From Bathymodiolus brooksi (taxonomy: Eukaryota > Mollusca > Bivalvia > Mytilida > Modiolidae): a stretch of DNA of 64,000 nucleotides. The stretch is taken from positions 37,470,397 through 37,534,396 of the forward strand of contig OY804579.1 in the NCBI GenBank assembly GCA_963680875.1, in the 5' to 3' direction. The position numbers and the translations under genes were made by a program. Below are positions 24,101 to 32,182 of the stretch, one piece after another. The stretch's first letter is position 1. Each line of letters opens with the position of its first letter. The notes beneath the pieces are model-generated. The model did no database searches. It was not told the origin of the DNA and saw only the letters and a list, made by a program, of their open reading frames with translations.

Positions 24101-26325
24101 TAAATTAGCCATAGGTTTTTATTTTTTTATACCGGAAGTTAAACAATATGGACGGAGTTAAGCAACAAGACAGTACGCCCCAGAATGATTCGACCCTGGG
24201 TTTTAAATGGATAAAAAAAATCGCACAAAATATTGTGTAGTCATATATTCATAATACATAATGATCATACTTATATTACTGAAGATTACACTAAATTGTG
24301 TTTGAACATAATTTGTAATCGGTCATTTTTTATTTTGAAATGATGTCAGCTTTGTTCCGGTCCGAGTTTTACACAAGGATGAAAAGATATTGGGACAAAA
24401 ACATATCTATTTACCGCATGCGCAAACCGCTATTTACGATTCTATGGTAAAGTTATTTTTAAAACAGGGAATATCCCATCAACTTGGTCGTGACGCAGTT
24501 GTTCGATTTGAATGCGAGAATTCAGCAATTGACGTGATCATTAATTTTTTATGAAAAATATTCCACAAGCCTATCGTACTTTGGGGGGTTCAGTAATTTC
24601 TTCCGGTACTATACACGATCTCAGACGGGTAAAAGTACCGGGTACCGGCCCACTTTGAAACCCCTGTAATATTTGTCATGTTGAAGGAGTAGCCTCTGGT
24701 CAGTTCCTTCAAAAAAGTTCTAGTAGATTAAACTATCTCCTTTAAAGACACATGTCATTTTTTCAATACTTTTTTAACCTAAGTTCTTAATATATATTTA
24801 TAGCAAGGTTATGGCCCAATGCCAATGGGAGTTGTGCCACCACAGCAGACGTTTAGTCCTGTTGCTTCATCAGATGGTTCTCCTATTCATCAGATGCAAC
24901 AGCAACAACCTGGTTATGGCCAACCACAGATGTACAACCAAGCAAATGCTCAACCAGGATACAGTCAAGCTGGAGGACAGTATCAACCACAAGTAACCAG
25001 TCAAACAGGGCAACAGTTTCAACAAGGACCATATCAACAACAGCCAATGTCTACACAACCATCTAATTTACCAGGCACCTATGACAGCCAAGCAGGATAT
25101 CAAGCTGGTGGACAGTATGGGCAGATGCCACAGTCAACAATGCCACAGCAAGGAGGAATTCCGCAAAATACTATATCACAAGGCATGCAGCCTCCCGGGA
25201 TGCCACCACAAAGTGGGATTCCACCGTCAACCATACCCCAACCAGGTGGTATGCCATCGACAGGTGTTCCACCACAAGGGATGCCAATGAATCAAGGCTA
25301 CCAAATGCCACCCAATTCTAATGTAGACTATCAAGCATTTAACATGCAAGGTAAATATTGATTAGGCCTTGTGCATACATTTTATGTTTCATGACAGAGT
25401 TAAAAAAAAAAAACAAATGAAATCAGTTTAATATCAAATAACACCTGGCGATTGGTGGTCTACTGTTAAAGTTGTTTGATCATCTATGATAATTACATAT
25501 CCTTTAATCCAGCTAACAACCAGATCTGCTTGATTTTAACATGAGGTGAGAAAGTTTTACCAGATTATTACCAAAATTCTGTAGTTTTTTCTGAGAACAA
25601 AGTTACATCAACGATTGTATATAAATGAAAATGTCATTGTGTGTACAGAAGTTTTTTTTTATTATGTCCCTCCCTCAATAATTTAATTATTAAAAATTAC
25701 AATGCAAAGTATCCAAATAAGCATGTTAAGCATAAAAAATATTAATTTGTTTCCTATGTTTTGAAATTTCAAGGTAGATATAGAATAATGGCAATAATGA
25801 AGGTCACGACAGACATCATCAGCAGTATCACAATGAGTCTGATAGGATCAGCTGTGATGAAAGTAATATTGTTTATCGAGACCTTCGGCATTGACGTTTT
25901 TATTGTTTTTATCTGTAACATCATAATGTGTTAGATGTCACAACGACCAATAATTTTCAGCATTATTGACGGAATGTTGATCCTGATGATATTACTCTGT
26001 GAGATCAATGAAAAATATCCAAATTACTGATCATTTGGATTATTGATGATTTTTTTGTACAGATCTTGAATTAATAAAATGTGTAAAACTGTGTGTGAAG
26101 TTATGTAAATGCAACAAATTATTATTTATAAGAAATGTATTTTTTGTTTTGTTCACAGGAATGACCAGTGCATTACCACAGCAACAGTATTCATCTCCAC
26201 CACAACAATATATAGGTAATCAACCAGGACAATATCAGCAACAATCCCCACCCCAGGGGCCACAAGAACAACCGCAGCCACCTCCAACTAGCAGTAATGA
26301 AGCACAATTAATTTCATTTGATTAA
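1..26325 (+). CDS. HGS: HGS/HRS, ESCRT-0 subunit (5'-partial, 12 exons)
   Basis: HRS binds ubiquitinated cargo and PI3P on early endosomes and, with STAM, recruits clathrin and ESCRT-I for sorting to multivesicular bodies. Twelve exons can be joined with GT-AG borders and consistent phase: 1-122, 450-571, 5047-5171, 7429-7504, 8503-8601, 11288-11368, 18281-18463, 21173-21383, 21719-21891, 22764-22895, 24804-25350, 26159-26325. They encode about 678 residues. Seen in order: the VHS C-terminus, a FYVE finger (HHCR, RVC), a UIM ([18 protein letters not shown]), [13 protein letters not shown], a PSAP motif, a long helical/coiled-coil stretch, a Q/P/G-rich tail and the terminal LISFD clathrin box. 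Family knowledge: human HRS is 777 aa and has the same order, so only about 100 N-terminal residues lie upstream of the window. Introns are swollen by transposons. Identification is very secure; exact borders are inferred from consensus sites. Confidence 0.97.
123..449 (+). other. HGS intron, no feature seen
   Basis: AT-rich sequence between two HGS exons. I see no gene, repeat or RNA. Confidence 0.6.
450..571 (+). CDS. HGS: HGS exon: VHS-FYVE linker and start of FYVE
   Basis: The acceptor AG is at 448-449. The exon encodes [14 protein letters not shown], then [16 protein letters not shown], which carries the first Cys pair of the FYVE finger. The donor follows NRQ at 572. The phase matches the previous exon. 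Confidence 0.95.
1055..1475. repeat. duplicated ~90-bp AT-rich block
   Basis: Blocks starting with GGCTCTTT at about 1050 and 1385 share 'ATCTTTTACTTTTTAA' and 'ACCTAAAAGTAAT' with a few differences. The offset is about 335 bp. This is a local direct duplication with no coding content. Confidence 0.5.
3878..4096 (+). repeat. tRNA-derived SINE, + orientation
   Basis: A tRNA-like head (GGGTGGCTCAATGAGTTAGG, then GTGGGTTCACACCCGAC as a B-box-like block) is followed by a body ending in 'TCTCCGGGTACTCCGGCTTC' and 'CCACTAAAACTGGTCACC'. The same body appears in reverse at 27661-27897. The usual AAAGTGGCGTTAAACACC tail is missing, so this copy is 3'-truncated or decayed. Confidence 0.65.
5047..5171 (+). 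CDS. HGS: HGS exon: FYVE zinc finger core
   Basis: The exon starts directly with [14 protein letters not shown] and ends near [11 protein letters not shown]. With the preceding RQ it forms the (R/K)HHCR PI3P-binding motif, the remaining zinc-binding Cys pairs and the RVC motif. The donor gtaagt is at 5172. Confidence 0.96.
5403..6633. mobile_element. CAG...CTG-ended TIR DNA transposon (hAT-like, non-autonomous)
   Basis: The left end CAGGCCTTGACATTAACAT is matched in reverse at the right end (CAGGCCTCTACATTAACAT reading inward). Both ends then continue into 'TTGTCC' and 'GGACAAGT' motifs. The bases GTGCC flank both sides (5398-5402 and 6634-6638). CAGG-type ends followed by GACATTAAC resemble animal hAT transposons, but the flanking match is 5 bp and not 8. 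I see no transposase frame. Confidence 0.55.
6022..6099. repeat. hairpin repeat
   Basis: GTTTCTGGTAAAAAAA...TATACCTAGATAC is followed, after a short AT loop, by its inverted copy ending TTTACCAGAAAC. Stem arms are about 31-34 bp with small gaps. A half-copy (CACAGGCACTTGTTTCTGG) occurs at 56363-56395, so this is a dispersed family. Confidence 0.6.
7429..7504 (+). CDS. HGS: HGS exon: linker after FYVE
   Basis: The 76-nt exon encodes [20 protein letters not shown] and then SKQSQ. The LP.EYL.SPLS.QSQ pattern is a conserved HRS linker. The acceptor is ttacag and the donor gtaagt. The sequence upstream of 7429 is intron even though an open frame runs through it. Confidence 0.93.
8503..8601 (+). 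CDS. HGS: HGS exon: ubiquitin-interacting motif
   Basis: The 33-codon exon contains [18 protein letters not shown], an acidic patch followed by the Ala and Ser positions of a UIM. In HRS the UIM binds ubiquitin on cargo. The exon is in phase on both sides. Confidence 0.96.
9575..10065. repeat. 23-bp tandem array, left arm, with 8-unit higher-order repeat
   Basis: About 21 units of 23 bp (consensus near GGTAGGGGGGTCGATATACC plus ATG). A rare variant, GTCAATATGCCATGG, occurs at 9661 and again at 9845. This 184-bp period is exactly 8 units and shows block duplication. Each unit has a run of 5-7 G. Confidence 0.8.
10488..10625. repeat. central hairpin of the palindrome
   Basis: TTATTGACTTTTAAT at 10488 and its inverse ending 10625 bound a stem that includes TCTACTCATGACTAT and GACCTGGTCAATGA on the left and their inverted copies on the right. 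The loop is about 30 nt around 10545-10570. Confidence 0.75.
10858..11045. repeat. 23-bp tandem array, right arm (inverted)
   Basis: About 8 units of the reverse-complement unit (GACCCCCCTACCCATGGTAT). The array is shorter than the left-arm array, so the arms have expanded independently. Confidence 0.75.
11288..11368 (+). CDS. HGS: HGS exon: Gly/Ser-rich linker
   Basis: The 27-codon exon ([20 protein letters not shown]...) lies between the UIM and [13 protein letters not shown] exons. Its acceptor is tttcag and its donor gtaagt, and both ends are in phase 0. It directly follows the palindromic repeat at 9359-11188, which sits in the intron before it. Confidence 0.9.
11867..11929 (+). CDS. 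HGS: candidate alternative last exon of HGS
   Basis: Downstream of the Gly/Ser exon a 'tattggtatag' acceptor at 11866 opens a phase-0 frame, [20 protein letters not shown], followed by TGA at 11927-11929. An AATAAA lies about 220 nt further on (near 12147). If used, it would give a short HRS ending just after the UIM, lacking the coiled coil and clathrin box. This rests only on splice-site and phase agreement; a chance open frame of 20 codons is quite possible. Confidence 0.25.
   Translation, partial: TRGSLPAAGMGQLLQLSQFI
12188..12515. repeat. two adjacent inverted-repeat elements
   Basis: GTTTCTCCCATTATT at 12188 is inverted at about 12348-12362. Directly after, a long hairpin has arms 12370-12414 and 12472-12515 (GGTTACGATATTTCTCCACT and its inverse). 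An inner stem TTTTAACCAC/GTGGTTAAAA sits in its loop. Neither has coding capacity. They look like small MITE or foldback insertions in the HGS intron. Confidence 0.6.
12550..15261. mobile_element. foldback element split by a tandem-unit repeat
   Basis: The outer arms at 12550-12650 and 15166-15261 are inverted copies (TTGACTTCTATAAATCTTCA and its complement). A second inverted pair lies at 12692-12757 and 12957-13027 (AAGTTACCCATTAG... with complement). The right outer arm is separated from the inner arm by the 2.1-kb repeat at 13028-15153, whereas on the left the gap is only about 40 bp. The simplest reading is insertion of that repeat into the foldback, with loss of a few tens of bases. Confidence 0.6.
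13028..15153. repeat. 'AGCTCACCTGG' tandem-unit repeat, copy 1
   Basis: It begins TTAGCTCACCTGGCCATAGG, whose first part can pair with CCATGTGAGCT, and ends CAGGTGAGCG...AGCCTCTAG. Between them are two sets of tandem units: about 315 bp in the first half (13090-14370, about 4 copies) and about 160-170 bp in the second half (14380-15050, about 4 copies). All carry AAGATGG(C/T)(C/T)(G/A)CC, CCCTATGGGA and TCTGAAACCA motifs. A second copy is at 28441-29968. No protein is apparent in either strand. Confidence 0.7.
15371..15441. repeat. perfect 31-bp hairpin
   Basis: The arms 15371-15401 and 15411-15441 are exact reverse complements around a 9-nt loop (GTATCGTAG). The stem includes GTAGACAATCGATAACAAGG. 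It could be a small foldback insertion or a structured RNA precursor. The exact match favours a recent origin. Confidence 0.8.
15442..17290. other. HGS intron segment, mostly unassigned
   Basis: AT-rich sequence. The frames at 15835-16179 and 16441-16665 have no recognisable domain. The only structured part is the block at 17030-17115, which recurs as a direct repeat at 18110-18200. Confidence 0.45.
17304..18001. mobile_element. piggyBac-like non-autonomous element with TTAA duplications
   Basis: The left end is TTAA (17300-17303) then CCCTTAACATGCT. The right end is the inverse of CCCTTAACACGCT followed by TTAA (18002-18005). The 13-bp TIRs differ at one base. TTAA target duplications and CCCT... 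ends are the hallmark of piggyBac. The 698-bp body carries the start of a reverse-strand transposase-like frame, so it is probably an internally deleted copy. Confidence 0.8.
17497..17739 (-). pseudogene. N-terminal remnant of a piggyBac-type transposase (probable)
   Basis: The 80-codon frame starts [20 protein letters not shown] and has an acidic stretch ([15 protein letters not shown]) and [13 protein letters not shown] before a stop at 17497-17499. It reads inward from the right TIR of the element at 17304-18001. Acidic N-termini followed by a W...P..PF block are common in piggyBac transposases (family knowledge). The DDD catalytic core is absent, so it cannot be active. The assignment rests mainly on position inside the element. 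Confidence 0.5.
18281..18463 (+). CDS. HGS: HGS exon: conserved [13 protein letters not shown] and PSAP motif
   Basis: The 61-codon exon encodes [17 protein letters not shown], a signature block of HRS, and later PSAP within LPSAPSV. In human HRS a PSAP motif binds the TSG101 UEV domain (ESCRT-I). The acceptor is ttattcag and the donor gtataa at 18464. Confidence 0.96.
18831..18863. repeat. short C6/G6 hairpin repeat end
   Basis: TATACCCCCC at 18831-18840 pairs with GGGGGGTATA at 18854-18863, and ATAGGAAT follows. The 11 bases TATATAGGAAT recur at 19509-19519, where they begin the tandem repeat there. They look like related repeat heads. Confidence 0.5.
19500..20520. repeat. ~165-bp tandem repeat, 6 copies
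   Basis: Units begin GTACCTTGTAAGCGCAACTC at 19544, 19717, 19881, 20031 and 20196, with a sixth, degenerate unit near 20370. Spacing is 150-174 bp. Each unit includes ATGAAACTTTACACA, CTGCAGATGTGCATGAAG and a G-rich end of variable length. The array follows CCGTCCGTCC and lies in the HGS intron. It does not encode a protein. Confidence 0.75.
20651..20700 (+). pseudogene. tiny reverse-transcriptase motif relic (possible)
   Basis: The frame gives [17 protein letters not shown], resembling the RT motif C block (YADD) of LINEs with the second D changed to E. Only about 17 residues can be recognised, so this may be chance. Confidence 0.3.
20975..21032. repeat. 17-bp hairpin repeat
   Basis: ATCTGTCTTATGTGACC and GGTCACATAAGACAGAT are exact inverses, separated by about 23 bases. 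They are followed by TTAATACAGGTTT. A decayed relative lies near 4816-4975. Confidence 0.6.
21173..21383 (+). CDS. HGS: HGS exon: start of helical STAM-binding core
   Basis: The exon encodes [39 protein letters not shown] and [17 protein letters not shown]. This matches the HRS core region (EQFLKAL, FVNRMKS, GRSI..DS.V.SLF, MHPQ). It ends in phase 1. Confidence 0.96.
21719..21891 (+). CDS. HGS: HGS exon: coiled-coil core
   Basis: The exon encodes [20 protein letters not shown] followed by [20 protein letters not shown]. It is rich in Lys, Arg, Glu and Gln with heptad-like spacing. In HRS this core dimerises with STAM. The donor gtacgt is at 21892. Confidence 0.96.
21892..22763. other. HGS intron, no feature seen
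   Basis: AT-rich sequence between two coiled-coil exons. No repeat or gene recognised. Confidence 0.5.
22764..22895 (+). CDS. HGS: HGS exon: coiled-coil continuation
   Basis: The 44-codon exon begins [20 protein letters not shown] and continues to [17 protein letters not shown]. The acceptor is tttgcag. The open frame beginning at 22602 upstream of the acceptor is intronic. Confidence 0.95.
23187..24666. mobile_element. CAGGGGTTTC-ended TIR DNA transposon (non-autonomous)
   Basis: CAGGGGTTTCAAAGT begins the left end (23187), and its exact inverse ends at 24666. TAATAT flanks both sides (23181-23186 and 24667-24672). The 1.48-kb body contains GGCCGTAAGGGGTCC-type sequence but no transposase frame. 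Ends of this kind are hAT-like, although the flanking match is 6 bp. Confidence 0.65.
24804..25350 (+). CDS. HGS: HGS exon: Q/P/G-rich tail
   Basis: The 547-nt exon encodes a low-complexity tail rich in Gln, Pro, Gly, Met and Tyr, including [15 protein letters not shown], which resembles the FSPAGSVEGSPMH block of human HRS. It ends VDYQAFNMQ, close to the human YQPYNMQ. If the donor at 25351 is skipped, the frame adds GKY and stops at 25361. Confidence 0.95.
26159..26325 (+). CDS. HGS: HGS last coding exon with clathrin box
   Basis: The exon encodes [19 protein letters not shown] and ends [11 protein letters not shown] with TAA at 26323-26325. The terminal LISFD is the clathrin-box motif found at the same place in human HRS. 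The phase matches the previous exon (1+2). Confidence 0.97.
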
Positions 26326-27390
26326 TAATGTTACACATTTATATTTACAAGTACACATCTATTTATAACTTAAGTTGTTGTTAATTGCATGTATATTACA
26401 GCAAATTGTATTGTATATTAGCATTTCTTTGTTATTTACTGTTTATTTTCAATAAAGTTTACTGTAATATTCAGTTATGATGTATTTAACTATGAGTTTA
26501 TTGGATCTTTGATTTTTGTTAAATAAATTTATATCAATTAAATTGAAAAATATAATTATATCAATTAATTTAAAAAAACACCTAACTTTTTATTGAGAAG
26601 TAATATTAAACTAAGAGAGATAACAACCAACCATAAATTACTAAGGCATTTGAAGGGAAATGGGATGGGGCTATTGTGTAATAATACAGTATCTTCATTA
26701 CCTAACTATTTAAAGAATCTAATTTGTAATGTTTCCCATAAATTGCTATATATTTCTTAAAAATAAGCTGTTACTTGAAATCGAAGTAAGCCTAATTTTC
26801 AATTGTTGGGAGTTTTTAACAGAAAAGTACACCTCCTCAGGATTTTAATAATCAGTAAAGCCTAAACTAAATATAGCCCGTATAACTCATTGGAAAGGGT
26901 TACTATTTTCCATAAACAAGAAAGTAATGCATTCCTGTTTAAAAAAAAAAAAAAACTTTTTTTTCCCTCAGTTTACTTTGCCAATGCTTTTGATAAAGAT
27001 AGACAATATTAAAGCAGAAGTTTGAGATAGAGAATCTGATCTACCCAATATGATATAAAAACAAATACATGTACAGATTTGATTAACATTATTATTTGCT
27101 TTAAGAAAAATAAGAAGTGGTGAGATTAATAAATACAAAAGCAAATGGTATATGGTGTTATTTTGCAGTGATTCAGCTAGGCTCTGGTCTTGGGACACCT
27201 ATTTCTCCTGAAGAAATTTTTATAAAACTGGCAATTGTCCTGAAGATTTCAAAGTCTAACTGAAACACTGTTTTGTGAAACTTTTCTGTGATAACTTGTA
27301 ATTACTGTGGATCATTGTGCAATGTTTGTGACTTGCTATATTGTTATTAAATGTTTAATCTATTTTGGTATTCTTTTTCTTGTACATTAT
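26326..27390. other. HGS 3' UTR and downstream spacer
   Basis: The 3' UTR is followed by AT-rich spacer with no recognisable gene. The 76-codon frame at 26968-27198 (-) has no domain. Confidence 0.5.
26451..26456 (+). promoter_or_regulatory. HGS polyadenylation signal AATAAA
   Basis: AATAAA lies 126 nt past the HGS stop codon, in an AT-rich 3' UTR followed by a T-rich stretch. It is a plausible main poly(A) signal. Another AATAAA-like site occurs near 26521. Confidence 0.6.
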
Positions 27391-27398
27391 TGGCACAA

Positions 27399-27572
27399 AA
27401 CCACCGACCTGTCACAAGTTACTGACAAACTTTATTACATAGTGTTGTATCAAGTACACCTTGCCATGAGCGGGATTCGAACTCACAACTTTAGTGGTGA
27501 TAGGCACTGCTTGCACAGGTAGTTGTCAATCCAACTACCATACGATTACGGGCGATGGCCCCTTCATCATTG
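27399..27572 (-). repeat. tRNA-derived SINE, reverse orientation
   Basis: On the reverse strand: TGGTAGTTGGATTGACAACT (A-box region), GAGTTCGAATCCCGCTCATG (B box) and the body TTGTCAGTAACTTGTGACAG. This is the most common SINE family of the window, with more copies at 34788, 37081, 55285, 58565 and 62045. Confidence 0.75.
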
Positions 27573-27660
27573 GCACAGTATTACTCAGGTTGGTACTAAA
27601 CACCAATCAATCAACTAATCTTGTACATTATATAGTGATGTAATATTCTTGTTGGTTTTT

Positions 27661-27897
27661 AATGATTGATTTATTGTATTTAACGCCACTTTCAGCAATA
27701 TTTCAGCTATATCATGGCGACCAGTTTTAGTGGTGGAAGAAGGCGGAGTACCCAGAGAGAACCACCGACCATGGGCAAGCAACTGAGAAACTTTATCACT
27801 TGTGGCTGTGAGTCGAGTGCACCCTTTTTTGTAATTTACACGCCATATTGGTGATGAGTTGTTAGGTAATCCAACTACCTAACTCATTGAGCCACTG
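27661..27897 (-). repeat. tRNA-derived SINE, reverse orientation
   Basis: On the reverse strand it has GTGGCTCAATGAGTTAGGTA, a body with GTCGGTGGTTCTCTCTGGGT and TCCACCACTAAAACTGG, and the tail CTGAAAGTGGCGTTAAATAC. The same subfamily as 3878-4096, but with its 3' tail intact. Confidence 0.75.
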
Positions 27898-28440
27898 TTG
27901 GTTTTTAATGATCTTTATTGATTATATTGATTACTACTATTCTGTCTTAGATTTTGGCCCACCTCAGTTTAATATGGCAGCAATGGAACAAATTCTAAGT
28001 TTGGTGATATGTTGATCACATCTATCCCATTTAGCTTGAAATAAAAGATACCACAGATGCAGCTACTAGAAATTGAGTGAGGGATGGTTAAGCACCAAAC
28101 TTTATGACAAAAGAGACCATTTCAATTTTCCCATTGTGAACTTTCTATTTATATGTAGCAATATTCCAGCAGCATCCTGTTGATCTAATATTCTAGAGGT
28201 GTGGTTCCTATCATGGTTGCTACTAAATTGGTTCATGTTGGGGAAGTTGAAGTCATCACTTTTACTGTCCCAACCATGACTTGGTTAACCATTACAGAAT
28301 ATCTGTGTCACCGTTTGTCGTAATCACAATCCAGTCTTTTCCTCATTCATAACTTGTCACTAGTTTGTAACGATTAAATGACTACTGCCACTAGTCACGC
28401 AGGAACTGCTTATTCTTTAGGACCATCTGAGTACACCTTT

Positions 28441-29968
28441 TTAGCTCACCTGGCCAAAGGCTATGTGAGCTTTTGCCATCAGGTTTCGTATGTCGTAAAC
28501 TTTTCACATTTTAATCTTCTCCTCAGAAACCACTGAGCGAATTTAGACCAAACTTTGTTGGAATAGTCCTTAGATGGCCCCCTTTCAACATTGTGTCCGA
28601 TAGCCACGCCCTCCATCCAAGATGGCCACCATTACTAAAAATAGAAATTTCTTCAAATGGCCAGAATGTGACCAAATTTGAACTGAATAAGCACAATGAT
28701 GAGCTTTTTAACATATATTACAGGATTTTTTATAGACTTTGAACTTTTGCCGATTTTGACCGATTATGCAAATTAGAAAAAAGGGGGAGATGAAATTAAA
28801 AAAAAATCTTCTCCTCTGAAACTACTGAGCCAATCTCAACCAAACTTTGCTGAGATGATCCTTGGGTAGTCCCCTTCCAAAATTTTGCCCGGCATTTCAG
28901 ATGGCCGCCACAGTCGAACTTAATTTAACATAGGACCCTATGGGAAATTCCCATAAAAATCTTCTTGTCTGAATCCATTTGCTCAATAAGAACTAAATTT
29001 TGATGAAATAGTCATTGGATGGTTCTCTTCCAAAAATTTGTCCTGCGGTTCGGCCCTTCGACCAAGATGGCCCCCACAGCCGAACTTAGCTTAACATAGA
29101 ACCCTATGGGAAATTCACATAAAAATCTTCTCCTCAGAAACCACTGGACCAATTGCAACCAAACTTTGGTGGAACGGTCCTTTGATGGCCCCCTTCCAAA
29201 ATTGTGTCCGGTGATCCTGACTTCCAACCAAGATGGCCACCAAGCTAAAAATAGAAAAAGGGGGGATGAAAATTTAAAAAAATCTTTTCCTCTGAAACTA
29301 CTGGGCCAATCTCAACCAAACTTTGCTGAAATGATCCTTGGGTGGTCCCCTTCCAAAAATATGTCCGGCATTTCAGACCTTTGACCAAGATGGCCACCAC
29401 AGCCGAACTTAATTTAACATAGGACCCTATGGGAAATTCCCATAAAAATATTCTTGTCTGAAACCATTTGCTCAATAAGAACTAAATTTTGATGAAATAG
29501 TCATTGGATGGTTCTCTTCCAAAAATGTGTCTGGCGGTTTGGCCCTTCGACCAAGATGGCCCCCACAGCCGAACTTAGCTTAACATAGGACCCTATGGGA
29601 AATACACATAAAAATCTTCTTGTCTGGAACCAGTTGCTCAATTGGAACCAAACTTTGATAAAATAGTCATTGGATGGTCCTCTTCCAAAATTGTGTCTGG
29701 TGGTCCCGCCCTCTGACCAAGATGGCTGCACAGCTGAACTTAGTTTAACATAGGACCCTATGGGAAATTCACATAAAAACCATCTTGTCTGGAACCAGTA
29801 GCTCAATTAGAACCAAACTTTGATGGAATAGTCATTGGATGGTCCTCTTCCAAAATTGTGTCCGGCAGTCATGCTCTCCCAAGATGGCCACCACAGTGCA
29901 GTTGCGTTGTTATTGAAAGCAGCTTTGATCCAGGTGAGCGATTACAGGCTCCTGGGAGCCTCTGGTTT
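28441..29968. repeat. 'AGCTCACCTGG' tandem-unit repeat, copy 2
   Basis: It starts TTTTAGCTCACCTGGCCAAA and ends CAGGTGAGCGATTACAGGC...GCCTCTGGTTT, the same ends as 13028-15153. It has about eight units of 160-170 bp containing TCTGAAACCA, CCAAGATGGCC and CCCTATGGGA. There are no flanking foldback arms here, which supports this being an independent repeat family. A degenerate relative lies at 61395-61560. Confidence 0.7.
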
Positions 29969-30676
29969 AAGTGGGGTTCATGCTGCTAAATCTTTAGTTT
30001 CCTGTGTAGTGTTATGTCGACCATTGTTTTCCTTTATCTTTAGGTCATTGTATTGCCTGTCCTTCAAATTATAGCTTTTGATTACCCCTTCGGAATCTTC
30101 AATTTTTGCTAAAAGAATAATTCATTAACAGGTCAGTGATGCAGGTTCATGCAAGTCTCTAGTGTACAAGTACAGAATACCAGCATCTACTGTCCAGTCA
30201 GCTGGATCAACATCATGTTCGGCATGGTGGTATGTTGGTTTACAGTAGTCTGCCATTTATTCAGACTGGTATCTTATCACCAATGAGAATTTAGGTAATC
30301 ACTTTTAACAGTGATGGTCAACTCCACACAATATCAACAAGACAAACAACGACCTCTCACATCAAATAAGACTGAAATATGTTGTTAGAAATCCAGATCC
30401 TGGCTTGAGACAGGCACAAAAATATGGCAGAGTTAAACCAATTATTGGAATCCCAAACCTCCCAGTTTAATAATTGGATCAATAAACAATTAAACAACTT
30501 GCAGATTCGATTCCACTCAAAAAAAAAACCCACACTATCACAAAATGAATGCCAATATAAACAAGAAAGTCTACCAAGAATACTCTCACACTATGATTAT
30601 AACCCTGTATTCTGATTTCCTCTTCTGTTCTTGAAATATACTACAGATATTACATGATTTAATTAATGATATATAC

Positions 30677-31580
30677 TGAGTGATTGTTGTTTAACGGCAA
30701 ATGAGCAATTTTTCAGCTATATCATGGCGAGAACAAGCTTCATTCGATTAGATTATAATGATACTGAGACCTTAGTTGGATTTTTATAATGCTGGCTTAT
30801 TGAAACAAACTGTACACATGTTGCTCCACTTGGAAACGTTTTCCTGATTCAGAGACAACCACTCTTCATTCTTTCTCCTTTCTGTTGGGTGCTTAGCAAA
30901 GAAGCAACAAATACCAATAAGTCTTTGGTTTGATCCGACCGGGACTCGAACCAATGATCTACCACACTCTAGACGAGCAAGACTAACCATCCAATGATCT
31001 ACCACACTCTAGACGAGCAAGACTAACCATCCAATGATCTACCACACTCTAGACGAGCAAGACTAACCATCCAATGATCTACCACACTCTAGACGAGCAA
31101 GACTAACCATCCAATGATCTACCACACTCTAGACGAGCAAGACTAACCATCCAATGATCTACCACACTCTAGACGAGCAAGACTAACCATCCAATGATCT
31201 ACCACACTCTAGACGAGCAAGACTAACCATCCAATGATCTACCACACTCTAGACGAGCAAGACTAACCATCCAATGATCTACCACACTCTAGACGAGCAA
31301 GACTAACCATCCAATGATCTACCACACTCTAGACGAGCAAGACTAACCATCCAATGATCTACCACACTCTAGAAGAGCAAGACTAACCATCCAATGATCT
31401 ACCACTCTAGACGAGCAAGACTAACCATCCAATGATCTACCACACTCTAGACGAGCAAGACTAACCATCCAATGATCTACCACACTCTAGACGAGCAAGA
31501 CTAACCATCCAATGATCTACCACACTCTAGACGAGCAAGACTAACCATTACGCCACCAATGCAAATATGAAACGAGATGA
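30677..31580 (-). repeat. SINE with internally expanded tRNA-like head
   Basis: On the reverse strand it has an A-box-like TGGCGTAATGG (31546-31556), then the B box GGTTCGAGTCCC (30941-30952), then a body ending in GCCGTTAAACAACAATCACT. Related copies at 31590-31830, 33622-33945 and 34228-34475 have normal A-B spacing. Here the sequence between the boxes is a 598-bp array (30951-31548). Confidence 0.75.
30951..31548. repeat. 40-bp tandem array, 15 copies
   Basis: The unit is CCAATGATCTACCACACTCT plus AGACGAGCAAGACTAACCAT. Fifteen near-identical copies span 598 bp. One unit lacks two bases and one has a single substitution (AGAAGAG). The unit corresponds to the region between the A and B boxes of the host SINE. 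Confidence 0.95.
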
Positions 31581-31589
31581 TGATGTCCG

Positions 31590-31830
31590 CTTTGTTCTAG
31601 ATCTGCACATTTAGTTGGAATTTTAAAGTGCTAACTTGGTAGACGTGTTCCTCCACTCTGACACATTAGTCTGATTTCGAGCCAATCAGTCTTTGCTCTT
31701 ACTCCTTAATTTTGCATGCTTAGCAGAGAAGCAGCAAATACGCATATTAGTCTTTGGTTTGACTTGAACCCACAATCTACCACACTCGTGGTGAACACAC
31801 TAGCCATTACACCATCTATGTGGTCCTCAT
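31590..31830 (-). repeat. SINE copy of the same family, directly adjacent
   Basis: On the reverse strand: GTAATGGCTAGTGTGTTCAC, TGGTAGATTGTGGGTTCAAG and a body related to 30677-31580, including TTAGCAGAGAAGCAGC (+ strand). Spacing between the boxes is normal. Confidence 0.65.
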
Positions 31831-32182
31831 ATACTGAGAAATCACAAATAAGAAAAACAAATTCTAGAATAATTTGTATTTAAAATTTCATAACAAAACA
31901 ATCTTGGAAAATAAAAATTATTATAAAAAGTCATTAACAACAAGATTTACAAGATGGCATTAAACACCAATCAATCAAATAATGATTCTTCATTCAAATA
32001 GCACCATTTATCATTTTCATTCTGATTGCCACACACAAAAAACTGAACACTTTAGAACCGGAAGGACTCGATACACAATATGAACGAAAATAAAAAAATC
32101 CGCAGCAATAGAATGTCGTAGGTATAATTATAATGTCATGTTTCTATGTATATGTAATTGTTGTTCCAATGTTGAATGTAAT

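Noticed and set aside
30951..31548. CRISPR-like array (regular 40-bp repeats)
   Set aside because: There are no spacers; units are directly adjacent and derive from a eukaryotic SINE.
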